In this document: positions 34,779 through 43,439 of the stretch, in pieces
How the letters are laid out: each line of letters begins with the position of its first letter
Position numbering within the stretch: the first letter of the stretch is position 1
DNA from: Alphaproteobacteria bacterium
Lineage (GTDB): Bacteria; Pseudomonadota; Alphaproteobacteria; Micropepsales; Micropepsaceae
Reading direction: 5' to 3'
DNA: 64,000 nucleotides
Assembly: GCA_025924715.1 (NCBI GenBank)
Contig: JAICHV010000008.1
Coordinates: 34,115 to 98,114 of the forward strand
Made by a program: the position numbers and the translations under genes
The notes under the pieces: generated by a model
What the model was told of the DNA's origin: nothing
Databases searched by the model: none
What the model saw: only the letters and a program-made list of their open reading frames with translations

Positions 34779-35078
34779 ATGGAGACGCAGGTCTACCAGC
34801 CGGTTCTTTTAGCCATGGTGCTTCTGTCTGCGGCATGGCACGTACAAAAGTTTTTCAGCCTGGGCGGCTTGGCGCTCGCGCTGGCAGGCGTGGCGATCTT
34901 TGGCTGGCATTTCGTGAGGCTCAATGCGCTGGCGGCGCAAGGGGACTCGGGCGAAATTCCTCCCGAATCTTGGCGCGGCCCGGGTGCGAAGTTTGGCTTG
35001 CAGATATTTTCCGCCGGGGTGGGGATCGCAGTGGTAGCGGTGATCTTAGCCTCCATGCTGCCGGCCCGATATTATTGA
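34779..35078 (+). CDS. Small membrane protein, PESWRGPG family, copy 1
   Basis: 99 residues with two transmembrane helices flanking the motif IPPESWRGPGAKFG. Aligned to the protein at 52293-52559: WHVQK-F/V-S, AGVAIFGWHFVRLNALAA, PESWRGPGA, and the C-terminal ML-PARYY. A third, broken copy lies at 40971-41028. Family function unknown; the conserved loop between helices suggests a structural or partner-binding role. Confidence 0.65.
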   Translation: METQVYQPVLLAMVLLSAAWHVQKFFSLGGLALALAGVAIFGWHFVRLNALAAQGDSGEIPPESWRGPGAKFGLQIFSAGVGIAVVAVILASMLPARYY

Positions 35079-35212
35079 GAGGCTGCTCTGTCGGAATACA
35101 TTTCTTCCGCAGTCATGGAGCCTCATGGCCGGTTGCGACCCTGCACCCATTCGTGCCAAGGGCCTTACCAATCCGGCTTGTAGAAACGAGTTCAAGTGCT
35201 TGGCGTGATATT

Positions 35213-35590
35213 ATGCCATTAGAAGTGACAACGGGCCAACGCTGGTCTGTATGGGTGCCAGGCCGTCGGCAGTGGCTGCTGGCGACCGTTATAAGCCGGG
35301 AGAACGGACAGGCCACCTTGGCTTATGATCAGCGCTACGGAATCGGCAGAGGCGCTGACCGCCAGCGGGCCGACGAATCCACCATGCTTGGCGCCTCTAA
35401 TCTTTTCCGCCTTTTACGGGACGTAAGCCATTTGCGCAGAGCAAGAGGTTTCGCGCCGGGGAGTCAACGGTTGCTGTCAAAAAGCTCCACAGCAGTTCGG
35501 CTGATACGCGTCAACCCGCCAGCGCGTAGGCAGGATAATTCCCCGCTTGCAATCAGACGCTTGACCGCCGCAGGCGCACAGCGCCAATAA
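35213..35590 (+). CDS. Small PGRRQW-family protein, copy 1
   Basis: 125-codon frame. Residues 1-62 match the 72-residue protein at 42410-42628: WSVWVPGRRQWLLATVISRE, QRYGIGRGADRQRADE and NLFRLLRDV. Beyond residue 65 there is no counterpart and the frame runs antisense to a helix-turn-helix gene, so the stop was probably lost. Family function unknown; the pattern suggests a small beta-barrel. Confidence 0.5.
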   Translation: MPLEVTTGQRWSVWVPGRRQWLLATVISRENGQATLAYDQRYGIGRGADRQRADESTMLGASNLFRLLRDVSHLRRARGFAPGSQRLLSKSSTAVRLIRVNPPARRQDNSPLAIRRLTAAGAQRQ

Positions 35591-35862
35591 GCCGCCACCA
35601 TGTTCACCGTATTTATTTCGCAGAGTGCTGGTGGTTTGGATCCAGGGTGCCAAACTGGTCTAGGCCACATAGGCGCGACAGCAACGCGTTGATTATCCCC
35701 ATCAGCATGCGAGGCCCCACCGCCTGAGATTCCCCCCTTCGCGCCGTTCCTCTCCATTTTCCTCTTCGAACCTTTGCCTCGCGTTTCCGCAAATGGCTCA
35801 TCGGGCTTAGGCACTCGGACTACCCATAGGAAACCGAATACTGAAGCAGTTGCCGGTCCCAC
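35464..35862 (-). CDS. Excisionase-like helix-turn-helix protein
   Basis: 132 codons. The C-terminal 50 residues look like a MerR/excisionase-type DNA-binding domain (VNMVAAYWRCAPAAVKRLIA, then LSCLRAGGLTRISRTAVELF). The N-terminal 75 residues are low-complexity and the first ones overlap the kinase gene, so the true start is likely internal. It could be the directionality factor of the element, but the call rests on a short domain. Confidence 0.4.
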   Translation of the reverse strand: MGPATASVFGFLWVVRVPKPDEPFAETRGKGSKRKMERNGAKGGISGGGASHADGDNQRVAVAPMWPRPVWHPGSKPPALCEINTVNMVAAYWRCAPAAVKRLIASGELSCLRAGGLTRISRTAVELFDSNR

Positions 35863-36595
35863 ATTCCATGCGCTCTACTATTAGCTCGCCCCTGACCTGC
35901 CGCACCAGTGTGGTGACGATTTTCAGCCCAAGGCCACTTGCGGCCGCCGGGTTGAACGACTGAGCCAACGGTGCACCCCTGCTCGATACCGTGACCTTGG
36001 CTTCGTCGGGACTTTCTGTCGCAACGCTGACTTCGATTTGGCCGCTACCATACTTTACGGCATTGGTGATCAGCTCGCTGACGATTAAGCCAAGTGGTCC
36101 TGCCACGCTCTGCGGGAGAATGACCTCTTCACCTGTCACCGAAATGGTCTTTCCGGAACCTTCCTCGCCTCCGATGAGCCGCAAGAAGTCTTCGCAATAC
36201 GCATGCAGAAAGCGCCCGAATGGAACGTCATTTTCCCCATCTTGAAAACGCAGTCGGCGGTGTACCCGTGCGATGCCGGCGACGCGCATTGCCGCCGCCG
36301 ACAATTGTTCTTTCACCTCGGGATTGTTCGAGGCGCCGCTCTGGAGGGTCAGGAGACTTCCGACGATCTGAAGCCCGTTAAGAAGGCGGTGCTCTGACTC
36401 CTGGAAAAGCAGTTCGTGTCTTTGGCTGAGAGAGCTCTGTTCAGCAAGGAGCGCAGCCTGCTCCGCCACTTTAGCACTTAAGTCAGGCGCCACGCTTGGT
36501 GTGGGGCAACGGACAGTCAGTGCCTTATTCTGGAATATCCTAAACCTGAACCGTTGGAACGGCAGCATGGTAATGGGCAGTTGTTCTAATTTCAT
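35807..36595 (-). CDS. HWE/HisKA_2 family sensor histidine kinase
   Basis: 262 residues. His69 lies in the HRxxN motif (EHRLLNGLQIVGSLLTLQS) typical of HWE/HisKA_2 kinases, which act in the alphaproteobacterial general stress and light responses. The HATPase domain follows: GLIVSELITNAVKYG and GLGLKIVTTLVRQVRG. No transmembrane helix or PAS domain is visible in front, so sensing is either cytoplasmic or by a partner. A 17-bp palindrome lies 32 bp upstream of the start. Confidence 0.85.
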   Translation of the reverse strand: MKLEQLPITMLPFQRFRFRIFQNKALTVRCPTPSVAPDLSAKVAEQAALLAEQSSLSQRHELLFQESEHRLLNGLQIVGSLLTLQSGASNNPEVKEQLSAAAMRVAGIARVHRRLRFQDGENDVPFGRFLHAYCEDFLRLIGGEEGSGKTISVTGEEVILPQSVAGPLGLIVSELITNAVKYGSGQIEVSVATESPDEAKVTVSSRGAPLAQSFNPAAASGLGLKIVTTLVRQVRGELIVERMECGTGNCFSIRFPMGSPSA

Positions 36596-36626
36596 GTTGG
36601 GTCCCGCACCTTTCGTACAATTGATT

Positions 36627-36643
36627 TGTAATTTGAAATTACA
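36627..36643. promoter_or_regulatory. Perfect 17-bp palindrome before the kinase gene
   Basis: TGTAATTTGAAATTACA: two eight-base arms around one central base, in AT-rich sequence just upstream of the kinase start. A likely operator, regulator unknown. Confidence 0.4.
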
Positions 36644-36897
36644 CTTCGCCGCCTAATTCGCGATCTCAGACGAACGTAATCCCTTATGACAATTTCCTCT
36701 GCTCACAATTGCACAATTGGTCGGTTCTTTTACATTCATTGTTAACATGCCTTTCAGTCGCGCGAGGACAACCCCTGCACGGACCGCCGATGTTGAAGCG
36801 CGATGAAGAAGTGCAACGCCCGTTCAATGCGATCTACACAGCGGGAAGTGTGTATGAGTTGCGCACCTCTAGTATTCGCGTGCTCGCGACACCACCT

Positions 36898-37287
36898 TCA
36901 AAGGAGCGGGATCGAGCAGACAATTCGTCGGCGACCTGCTTTGCAGGTGGATATGCTAACTTTTTTTGCCCAAGTGCGAGCGACGAACAAGATGTCGCCG
37001 CCGGCGGACCGCATCCACGTTTGGCTCGGCGACCCTCCAGTCGACTGGAGCTCGCTGAAGGAGCGCGCAGACTTCAAGCCAGTGCCTGGTTTGCGGGACC
37101 GATTCCCCGCAGAGATCATCAGCAGCGACCGGTCTGCCAACCCTTCTGCTACCAACCGCCGGACACCGCGCTTAAGCCTATCAGCAGTCCAAGTCACTCC
37201 GGTAGAACTGGAGACCGCCTGCGCGACCTCTGGCCAGCGAGTTTGCGGCCGTAGTCTGTGCAGGTCGGCATGAACGTGTCCATGCAA
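36898..37287 (-). pseudogene. Fragment of recombinase-associated helix-turn-helix protein
   Basis: Open frame of 129 codons whose residues 10-60 (LRPQTRWPEVAQAVSSSTG, TADRLKRGVRRLVAEGLADR) resemble the helix-turn-helix proteins that accompany serine recombinases in rhizobia. The rest is not recognisable and the start is TTG. The stretches 36644-36897 and 37288-37543 show nothing I can support. Confidence 0.35.
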
Positions 37288-37543
37288 GCAATTAGTCGCG
37301 AAGCGTATCCACCCGCGCCGATTTTCTCGTCACACTTGAAATACTCGCTCCAAAAATATGTCGCCACCTAGGATGCGCGGCCTTTGCAGTTGTAATCGCG
37401 CAGCAGATTAATGCCGCAAGGCGATGCTCCTAATATTTGCCTAGGAGGGGTCCAGAAATATCGTGCCCAATGGCCCCTTATCAGGCGGCGTTCGGGCTTC
37501 CGTGACTTATCTCCTGCCTATTGCCTGCGATCTCCCTCGTATC

Positions 37544-39088
37544 TCATCTGCCTTTAACTGCCGACGGCCACGCCAAGGGCACGTTCTTCGCAAGCGCCGT
37601 AGTACCAGGCGGTCGCCGTTGACCATGGACGATCTCGTCGAGCGTCCCAGGCGAGACGAAGGCGAGAGGTATCAATAGACGAATCTGACGCTCTCCCCTG
37701 CCCTCCTCGTCCGCGATCGCCTTAAGGCTTTCACCCGCCGTCAGGCGAGCGACCCAGCGCCTCGCTTTCCCAATAGCTCGAAGGAGAGCATCCGTCGATT
37801 TATTGGTGTCCTCCAAAACCGAGGACGGCTCGAATGCTATGCCTTTGGGCGCGTGGAAGGGCTTCCTTGACCATGGTAGTCTGATAGGCGTTTCGTCCAT
37901 TAAGTTATCCCCCTCTGCGGAGCAGGCCAAGCGCACTTCTATATGATCCGAGCGAATAGTGATCCTTGCAATGTTCGCCTCCACAAGGGGACGAAGGCCT
38001 TCACTGTTGGCGGAGTAGCGTTGTCGAAAAAAGCGCTCAATCTGCGCCTCGATGTCGGAGGCGGAGACGCGCAGGACCGCCCCGCCGGTGTTGTCGTGTC
38101 CCTGTAGGATCGCCTGAGAAATATAGTAACGGTATCGAACGCCCTTTTTCACGCTGTGACTGGGGGTCATTCTATTGCCCGCGCTGTCATAGATGTAACC
38201 GGTCAACAGGTATGGCGTATTACGCGTTTGCAAGCGCTTTTCTACGTTGTTCGCAGCAAGGCGGCCCTGCACCGCCTGAAATAGTTCCCGGTCTATGATC
38301 GCTTCGTGACAACCGGTGTGGAATTGGCCGTGGTGATGGATCTCGCCTATGTAGCATCGGTTTTTGAGCAAGTGGTTGAGTCCGCCTTTTCCGAAGTCGC
38401 CGCCTCCTATCGTCCTCTTGCTCGAAAGTAGCCGACACTTTGTTTTGAAACCTCCGTCGCGGAGCTCCTTGAGCAAAGGCATGATGGCGCCCAACTGCAG
38501 ATACCGGCTGAATATCCATCGGACAGTCAGCGCCTCCTCGGGAACGACGATGAGCTTCTTATCGATGTTGATATAGCCCAAAGGAACTTGGCCACCCATC
38601 CAGATTCCCTTGCGCTTTGAGGCCGCAATTTTGTCGCGGACGCGTTCGGCGATCACCTCACGCTCAAACTGTGCGAAGGAGAGAAGGACATTTAACGTCA
38701 GCCGCCCCATGCTGTTGGTGGTGTTAAAAGCTTGGGTAACCGACACAAACGAAACGCCGTGCCGATCAAAGAGCTCCACCAGCTTGGCAAAGTCAGTCAA
38801 GGAACGGGTGAGACGGTCGACTTTATAAACGACCACGATATCGACCTTTCCAGCCGCTATATCCGCTAATAGTCGTTGCAGGTCCGGTCGGTCGAGCGAG
38901 CCCCCGGAAATGCCACCATCATCGTAACTCTGCGGGACAAGCTGCCAGCCATCATGGAGCTGGCTTTTAATATAAGCCTCACAGGACTCCCTCTGCGCGT
39001 GGAGCGAGTTGAATTCCAGATCCAGATTATGTTCGGTAGATTTACGCGTGTAGATGGCACAACGGCGCTGCTTGGGCTGCTGGCTCAT
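37544..39088 (-). CDS. Large serine recombinase (resolvase/recombinase family)
   Basis: 514 residues. Resolvase N-domain with nucleophile Ser17 (YTRKST), KVDRLTRSLTDFAKLVELFD and FAQFEREVIAERVRDKI; recombinase domain with GYINIDKKLIVVPEEA and FGKGGLNHLLKNRCYIGEI; C-terminal part with a helical DNA-binding tail. Such enzymes carry out site-specific integration or excision. It pairs with the DUF2924 gene 11 nt upstream, a standard combination. It may mobilise a sub-element inside the island rather than the tRNA-Gln insertion, for which tyrosine enzymes are usual. Confidence 0.93.
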   Translation of the reverse strand: MSQQPKQRRCAIYTRKSTEHNLDLEFNSLHAQRESCEAYIKSQLHDGWQLVPQSYDDGGISGGSLDRPDLQRLLADIAAGKVDIVVVYKVDRLTRSLTDFAKLVELFDRHGVSFVSVTQAFNTTNSMGRLTLNVLLSFAQFEREVIAERVRDKIAASKRKGIWMGGQVPLGYINIDKKLIVVPEEALTVRWIFSRYLQLGAIMPLLKELRDGGFKTKCRLLSSKRTIGGGDFGKGGLNHLLKNRCYIGEIHHHGQFHTGCHEAIIDRELFQAVQGRLAANNVEKRLQTRNTPYLLTGYIYDSAGNRMTPSHSVKKGVRYRYYISQAILQGHDNTGGAVLRVSASDIEAQIERFFRQRYSANSEGLRPLVEANIARITIRSDHIEVRLACSAEGDNLMDETPIRLPWSRKPFHAPKGIAFEPSSVLEDTNKSTDALLRAIGKARRWVARLTAGESLKAIADEEGRGERQIRLLIPLAFVSPGTLDEIVHGQRRPPGTTALAKNVPLAWPSAVKGR

Positions 39089-39099
39089 TCAGTCTTCTC

Positions 39100-39768
39100 T
39101 TAGTCCGCTGGCGTGGGGCAAGGCCGCGGCACCCGAAGCCCGAAAAATCGAGGGCCGTTCCAGTTTGTTCCGGTAATAAGTTTGGCTATGGCTGAAAGGC
39201 TGGCGTATGTCTTGTCCTGCCAGACGAAGCCACCGGCGGCCAAAGTAACGGTGTGTCGAACGCCATTGAATTCCCGCACGAGCACAGTCCCGGTTTTAAG
39301 CCGTCGATGGAGACGCGGGTTTTGGCGTGACGCCGTCCCTCCTTTTCCGTAACTGGCTAACAGCCGGTCATTCGCTTTCTCGTGGCCGCCGAGAGCGCGT
39401 TCTTGGCACCGCCAAGCCAAAATCCTCAGGAGCAGATCTGGCCACAGATGGGCGGGGGCGGGCCGCCGAAACGCGGCCTGCCAGGCGGCGCGTAGGTCCG
39501 CGGTTGATAAAGACGCCAGGCGCTGGAGTTCCAACGCAAGCGCGGCGGCGTCTGCCGAGGCGTCCCCCGAAGAATTTGGCCTGTTCTGCACACCCCGAAC
39601 CACGCTCCGTTCGGGGCCCATGTCCAGTCGAATTCGATGTCGCGCTGCGACATGGCAAACTTTAGCCTGGGCGTAGGCCACGCCGCGATGGCGCCTCCCA
39701 GCACATAAGCTGCGAGCCTCGCGAGCGACCAATTCATAAAGCGTCACCGGAATTTCCGGTGCCTGCAC
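39100..39768 (-). CDS. DUF2924 protein, serine recombinase partner
   Basis: 222 codons; residues about 75-220 match DUF2924 (LQRLASLSTADLRAAWQAAF, LLLRILAWRCQERALGG, TGTVLVREFNGVRHTVTLAA, GFVWQDKTYASLSAIAKLIT, WNGPRFFGL). The first 70 residues are not family-like, so translation may start later. The gene sits directly upstream of the recombinase as in other mobile elements; the role may be accessory DNA binding. 39769-40021 holds no convincing gene. Confidence 0.8.
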   Translation of the reverse strand: MQAPEIPVTLYELVAREARSLCAGRRHRGVAYAQAKVCHVAARHRIRLDMGPERSVVRGVQNRPNSSGDASADAAALALELQRLASLSTADLRAAWQAAFRRPAPAHLWPDLLLRILAWRCQERALGGHEKANDRLLASYGKGGTASRQNPRLHRRLKTGTVLVREFNGVRHTVTLAAGGFVWQDKTYASLSAIAKLITGTNWNGPRFFGLRVPRPCPTPAD

Positions 39769-40021
39769 GCGCGTTGAACGGACAGGAACTTTTCAGAAAG
39801 CTAAACCCGGGCGCCCGCGTAACCCTCCAGCCAGCGCGACTGTTCAGGTTCGCTGCCATAGGGACAGCTAGATGGTGTGGCGCATATGCGCGCCGCGTTC
39901 CAGCCTTCGGCATAGATGCGGCTCAACCGGAACGCCTGAAGGTCGCTTCGTTCTGCCGGTTCGCTGAACTTTGCCATGATTACTTTCACCGCACCGTCTT
40001 GCTGCCGACCGCTCATTTGCC

Positions 40022-40588
40022 TCAGCGCCGGATACGGGAGATTTTGGTGCCTTCCAGGCTCACGCCGCCCATCAGCCCCTGCTGATCGAAGATGAAAGCA
40101 TAGGCGTCGTCCTTCAGAGTCGAACTTGAAAGATTCCGCGCCACGCCCTGATCGACCACGACAATTGTCGGTCCGACGCCGACTTCCCATCCTTGGGTGT
40201 TGTGCACATATTTTACCGCCTTGGGCGTCATCAAAAACACGACATATCCATAGGATTGGGCCCCGGCCTGGAATCCCCAGGAGGCAGTGACCGAGTTGTA
40301 ATAGCCGTCAAGCTTTGCACCCGATCTCAACTCGCCTTCTCCATAGGCGCCCCCGAACACCAGCCCGGCTTTGACGATGTTGGGAAAGACGAGAATAGCC
40401 TGGGCCTTTTGCGCAATCGCATGGGCCGCGGGATTGGACCGATACAGCTTTTCCAGTGCTTGGCTGGCATCTCGATCGAGGTCGGTTGCCGACACACTTG
40501 CCGCCTGGGCGGGCGAAACGGCACCGGCGACCATGACCGTGATACCGGCGAAGGCCGTCGCTGCGAGCAGCAATGTTGCAATTTTCAT
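40022..40588 (-). CDS. Exported SYLF-domain (YSC84-like) protein
   Basis: 188 residues with a signal peptide (MKIATLLLAATAFAGITVMV, ending AQAA). SYLF domain features: AILVFPNIVKAGLVFGGAYG, YYNSVTASWGFQAGAQSYGY, VGVGPTIVVVDQG and YAFIFDQQGLMGGVSLEG. SYLF domains bind lipids and, in bacteria, are exported with unknown role, often stress-induced. Confidence 0.87.
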   Translation of the reverse strand: MKIATLLLAATAFAGITVMVAGAVSPAQAASVSATDLDRDASQALEKLYRSNPAAHAIAQKAQAILVFPNIVKAGLVFGGAYGEGELRSGAKLDGYYNSVTASWGFQAGAQSYGYVVFLMTPKAVKYVHNTQGWEVGVGPTIVVVDQGVARNLSSSTLKDDAYAFIFDQQGLMGGVSLEGTKISRIRR

Positions 40589-41608
40589 TTTTGAAATCTC
40601 CAAACGGAATGAGGGCGCCCGCCGGATGGCGAACGCGAAAAAGACATTGGCGTGATGCGCTGGCCGAACAATATCGGTTTCGGCAGTGTGTTAAGCGGAA
40701 GATATCGCCTGCGTTAAACGGCAAACGAGAGCCGTCCGCGCCAGAGCGTTACACTGCTCTGTTGTGGTGGGTCTTTGGAAGGCGAAAGATTGCGCCTAGG
40801 CACCCTAGATGGGGACGCTTGACGCCGAAAACAAGGCCACAGTCATCTTATTCCACACCGGAAGGGACAACCTCTGTGTGCCCAGGTCAGAGGACCAGTC
40901 ACTTTCAAGAACCTAGACGATTCCGAGAAGATGGGACTGGGGGGCGCCTATAACCCATCTCGTGCTCGACCCGCGCCAGGATTCCGGGGGGATCGCGTCC
41001 GAATCTTCTCGCGCGGCCTGCGCATTGCGGCTAAGCCGCTGATCCGATGCCTTGTATGGCTTAGATCACGCCCATGTACGTTGGCCACGAGAAGCTGCCC
41101 TTTGACATCCAACCCGACGCCAAGGGTTCTAAGGCCGTGACCCTGCAGAACGCTTAAATGGGTTCGATGAGGTTGCGGCCGAAACCAGCATCCTCGCGCC
41201 TCTGTTCACTTTTGGACTCCTTGCGGGAAAGTACTTGTCTTTTCGCTGTCATCGGTTGACGCTCGCCTTGGCGCCTCCAGCAGGGGCACACCTGTGCGGC
41301 TGACCCATGAATAAGCAGATTGCTATACTGGAGTGTACGCGTGTCGTACAGAGGGCGTTTCAAATCGCCAAAATCGGTTCAGTCGCCGATGTTTCTTCGT
41401 TGCAAAAAAAACCAAGTATGGAAGGATATCTGAACAGCTTTCACGCCTTAGCAGGTCGTTCTGTCACACAGCAGCTGGCACGGATGATCTTCGAGGCGCG
41501 GCGACCTCACACGCAGGTCAGTGGCACCATCTGAATGTCGCCGCGAGCTGCTGCGCCACCTGGACGTCGCCATCTGGGCAGGATTTGGAACTTCATGAGG
41601 ATCAGCCA
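40589..41608. other. 1 kb stretch with a gene fragment, otherwise nothing supported
   Basis: At 40971-41028 (minus) a third copy of the PESWRGPG family is recognisable: NAQAARED-S-DAIPPESWRG, more than 90% identical in DNA to 52395-52455 and cut on both sides. At 41074-41157 (plus) a 27-codon frame ends ...LPFDIQPDAKGSKAVTLQ; it looks protein-like but is too short to call. No other gene is supported. Confidence 0.5.
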
Positions 41609-41812
41609 ATGGCCTATTCCAAACTTTTTGCTATCAGAGAAGGTGATTACATGGTCACCTTTGGCGGTTTCCAATGCATTAAAGGCGGAGAAATCGTCCG
41701 GATATCGCGCGACCCCAGCGGCCTTTATTTCGACTGTTCCGATGGTAAGCATTATCTGGGACGCCAAGTCGACGAAAATGGGATCTGCCTTGGCTTAACT
41801 GCCAAGATTTAA
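41609..41812 (+). CDS. Small hypothetical protein
   Basis: 67 residues (MAYSKLFAIREGDYMVTFGG...), beta-rich, with CIKGGEIVRISRDPSG and DGKHYLGRQVDENG. A purine-rich GAGGATCAG precedes the ATG. No family recognised. It is the first of several short genes in this part of the island. Confidence 0.5.
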   Translation: MAYSKLFAIREGDYMVTFGGFQCIKGGEIVRISRDPSGLYFDCSDGKHYLGRQVDENGICLGLTAKI

Positions 41813-41890
41813 GTCCTAGGTACGCACACCGCCCCAGGATGGTTCTTCTCCTGTGGACGATTGGAAAGTTCGCAAGATATTGGGAGCATC

Positions 41891-42070
41891 ATGATAAAGG
41901 AAGACGACGTACTTGGAGCGCTGGACAAACCCCGCGCGATGCTTGCCCTGAAGCAGCTGTTGGACCCTAGCAACAAGAGCACGGACGCTTTGCAAGAATT
42001 GTTGATCCGTATGCGCACGGATGGAAAGCTGAAGTTCGACATCCGGACCGGCAAGTGGTGTAAAGCCTGA
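41891..42070 (+). CDS. Small hypothetical protein, helical
   Basis: 59 residues (MIKEDDVLGALDKPRAMLAL...LIRMRTDGKLKFDIRTGKW). The pattern of helices followed by KLKFDIRTGKW could be a small winged helix. GGGAG lies four bases before the ATG. Function unknown. Confidence 0.45.
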   Translation: MIKEDDVLGALDKPRAMLALKQLLDPSNKSTDALQELLIRMRTDGKLKFDIRTGKWCKA

Positions 42071-42146
42071 TCCGCGCGCATTTGAGTTGATCTTCAGGGG
42101 CGGCGCTTCTTTGAACGTATTTTCGGACAGCCCGGAAGGTCAACGG

Positions 42147-42326
42147 ATGAGCAAAACCTTTGGTTTCACGATCGGGCGCAACCCAGACGGCACCTGGCGA
42201 TGGGAGGTTCACGTCCCGAAGGGCAGTCCACAAGATTATATTAAAGGCTCAGCGCAAACTGAGGCTGAAGCCGAAACTGCCGCAAAACAAGCCCAGACGA
42301 GATACGGCCAGGACCTTTCAGGTTAA
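42147..42326 (+). CDS. Small hypothetical protein
   Basis: 59 residues: a beta part GFTIGRNPDGTWRWEVHVPK and an Ala/Glu-rich helix (AEAETAAKQAQTRYGQ). The start at 42147 follows AAGG. No family recognised. Confidence 0.45.
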   Translation: MSKTFGFTIGRNPDGTWRWEVHVPKGSPQDYIKGSAQTEAEAETAAKQAQTRYGQDLSG

Positions 42327-42409
42327 CGCAGAGCCTTTTCTTTCAGCCTTTTGGAGAAGGCTTCTTTCGGATCGATCATGGAATCCGAATACATTCGCGC
42401 ATGGGCAGG

Positions 42410-42628
42410 TTATCCAGTAGATTCGACGTGACGGAAAAGATTGCCCATGTTGAGCAGGCTTTCTTCATCGGCCGCATATTCGTCCTGGCCGACCTGAACA
42501 CCATAGCGGCTGTCGAATTTCAAGATGGCCCGACCTTTGTCGAAACGCACCAATGTCGTGAGCAACCATTGCCGCCGGCCCGGGATCCAGGCCGCCCAAG
42601 ATTGGCCGATGAGAAGTTCCGTTAGCAT
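42410..42628 (-). CDS. Small PGRRQW-family protein, copy 2
   Basis: 72 residues, complete version of the family: WAAWIPGRRQWLLTTLVRFD, SRYGVQVGQDEYAADEE, NLFRHVESTG. AGGAG lies six bases before the ATG. The match to 35213-35590 covers about 62 residues. Function unknown. Confidence 0.6.
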   Translation of the reverse strand: MLTELLIGQSWAAWIPGRRQWLLTTLVRFDKGRAILKFDSRYGVQVGQDEYAADEESLLNMGNLFRHVESTG

Positions 42629-42803
42629 GGCTCACTCCTGCGAAGTTGGACAGGAAGGCCAATCTTCGCGATGCGCCCACAGCGCCAGCCCTGATGCTGA
42701 GCGCAGCGCAGACCGCCAGATAACCACGCGCTTATTCTCTTGGGATGTCAAACCGCGAAACAAGATACGCAGTTCCGCCGAATTATCCCGCACAAGGCGA
42801 TTA

Positions 42804-43064
42804 TTGGGATTATACCATCGGGGCTACGAAAGAGAGCACGAAATCGCATACCGTGTAAACGTAAAATTCAAGAACCGTTCAAGCAATGGGCCGCTTGCCG
42901 ACATCGTTGCGGCGCAGCCTCTGCGCACCGGCGAAACGATCTTCGTCAGCAAACAGGGCCGGCCTGCGTCGACGGTGGTCACCGCCGTTTGGACCCCATA
43001 CCTGAAACCGTCGTCCGGCCCTGTCTCAAATGGGCTCATTGTTGTCGAAGCGCGGGACACCTGA
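42804..43064 (+). CDS. Small hypothetical protein upstream of LLLVAPG copy 2
   Basis: 86 codons from a TTG with AAGG six bases before it; includes REHEIAYRVNVKFKNRSSNG and TGETIFVSKQGRPASTVVTA. It ends 2 nt before the next gene, suggesting one transcript. Start and reality both uncertain. Confidence 0.35.
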   Translation: MGLYHRGYEREHEIAYRVNVKFKNRSSNGPLADIVAAQPLRTGETIFVSKQGRPASTVVTAVWTPYLKPSSGPVSNGLIVVEARDT

Positions 43065-43066
43065 GC

Positions 43067-43270
43067 ATGGATCGGCTACCGGGCGGAAACGACCTGACGC
43101 AAGGGGAACTGGCTTCGCTCCTGCTTGTTGCACCCGGCTTCCTGGGCCGGGTAATCCCCAAGGCGCATCAGGCGCGTCTTATCGAGTTGGGCTTGATCCG
43201 ATCCGCAATGGGCGGCTTGCTGGCAACACCTGCAGGCATGATGGTGGCGCGTATCCGGGTGGGGCGCTGA
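43067..43270 (+). CDS. Small LLLVAPG-family protein, copy 2
   Basis: 67 residues: DLTQGELASLLLVAPGFLGR, ARLIELGLIRSAMGGLLATP, AGMMVARIRVGR. Aligns over its length with the N-terminal part of the protein at 34333-34671. Possibly a mini winged helix. Function unknown. Confidence 0.55.
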   Translation: MDRLPGGNDLTQGELASLLLVAPGFLGRVIPKAHQARLIELGLIRSAMGGLLATPAGMMVARIRVGR

Positions 43271-43439
43271 TTGCCGTTGCGCGCTGTCATAGGCCGACGC
43301 GGCCGGGATAAAGGTCGCTCCGTCATGATCCTGTCGTCGACCAATCTATGAGCACTGCGGTCGAAAAGTGCTTGGGTGAGCGCTCGGCCATATCCGCCAG
43401 CGTCAGGCGGGAAGACGGCACCGCCGCCGGCTCCGTTGT

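Noticed and set aside
36709..37273. Two plus-strand frames with some protein-like stretches
   Set aside because: They overlap each other and the minus-strand HTH fragment; none has a ribosome site or a recognised family, so they were left out.
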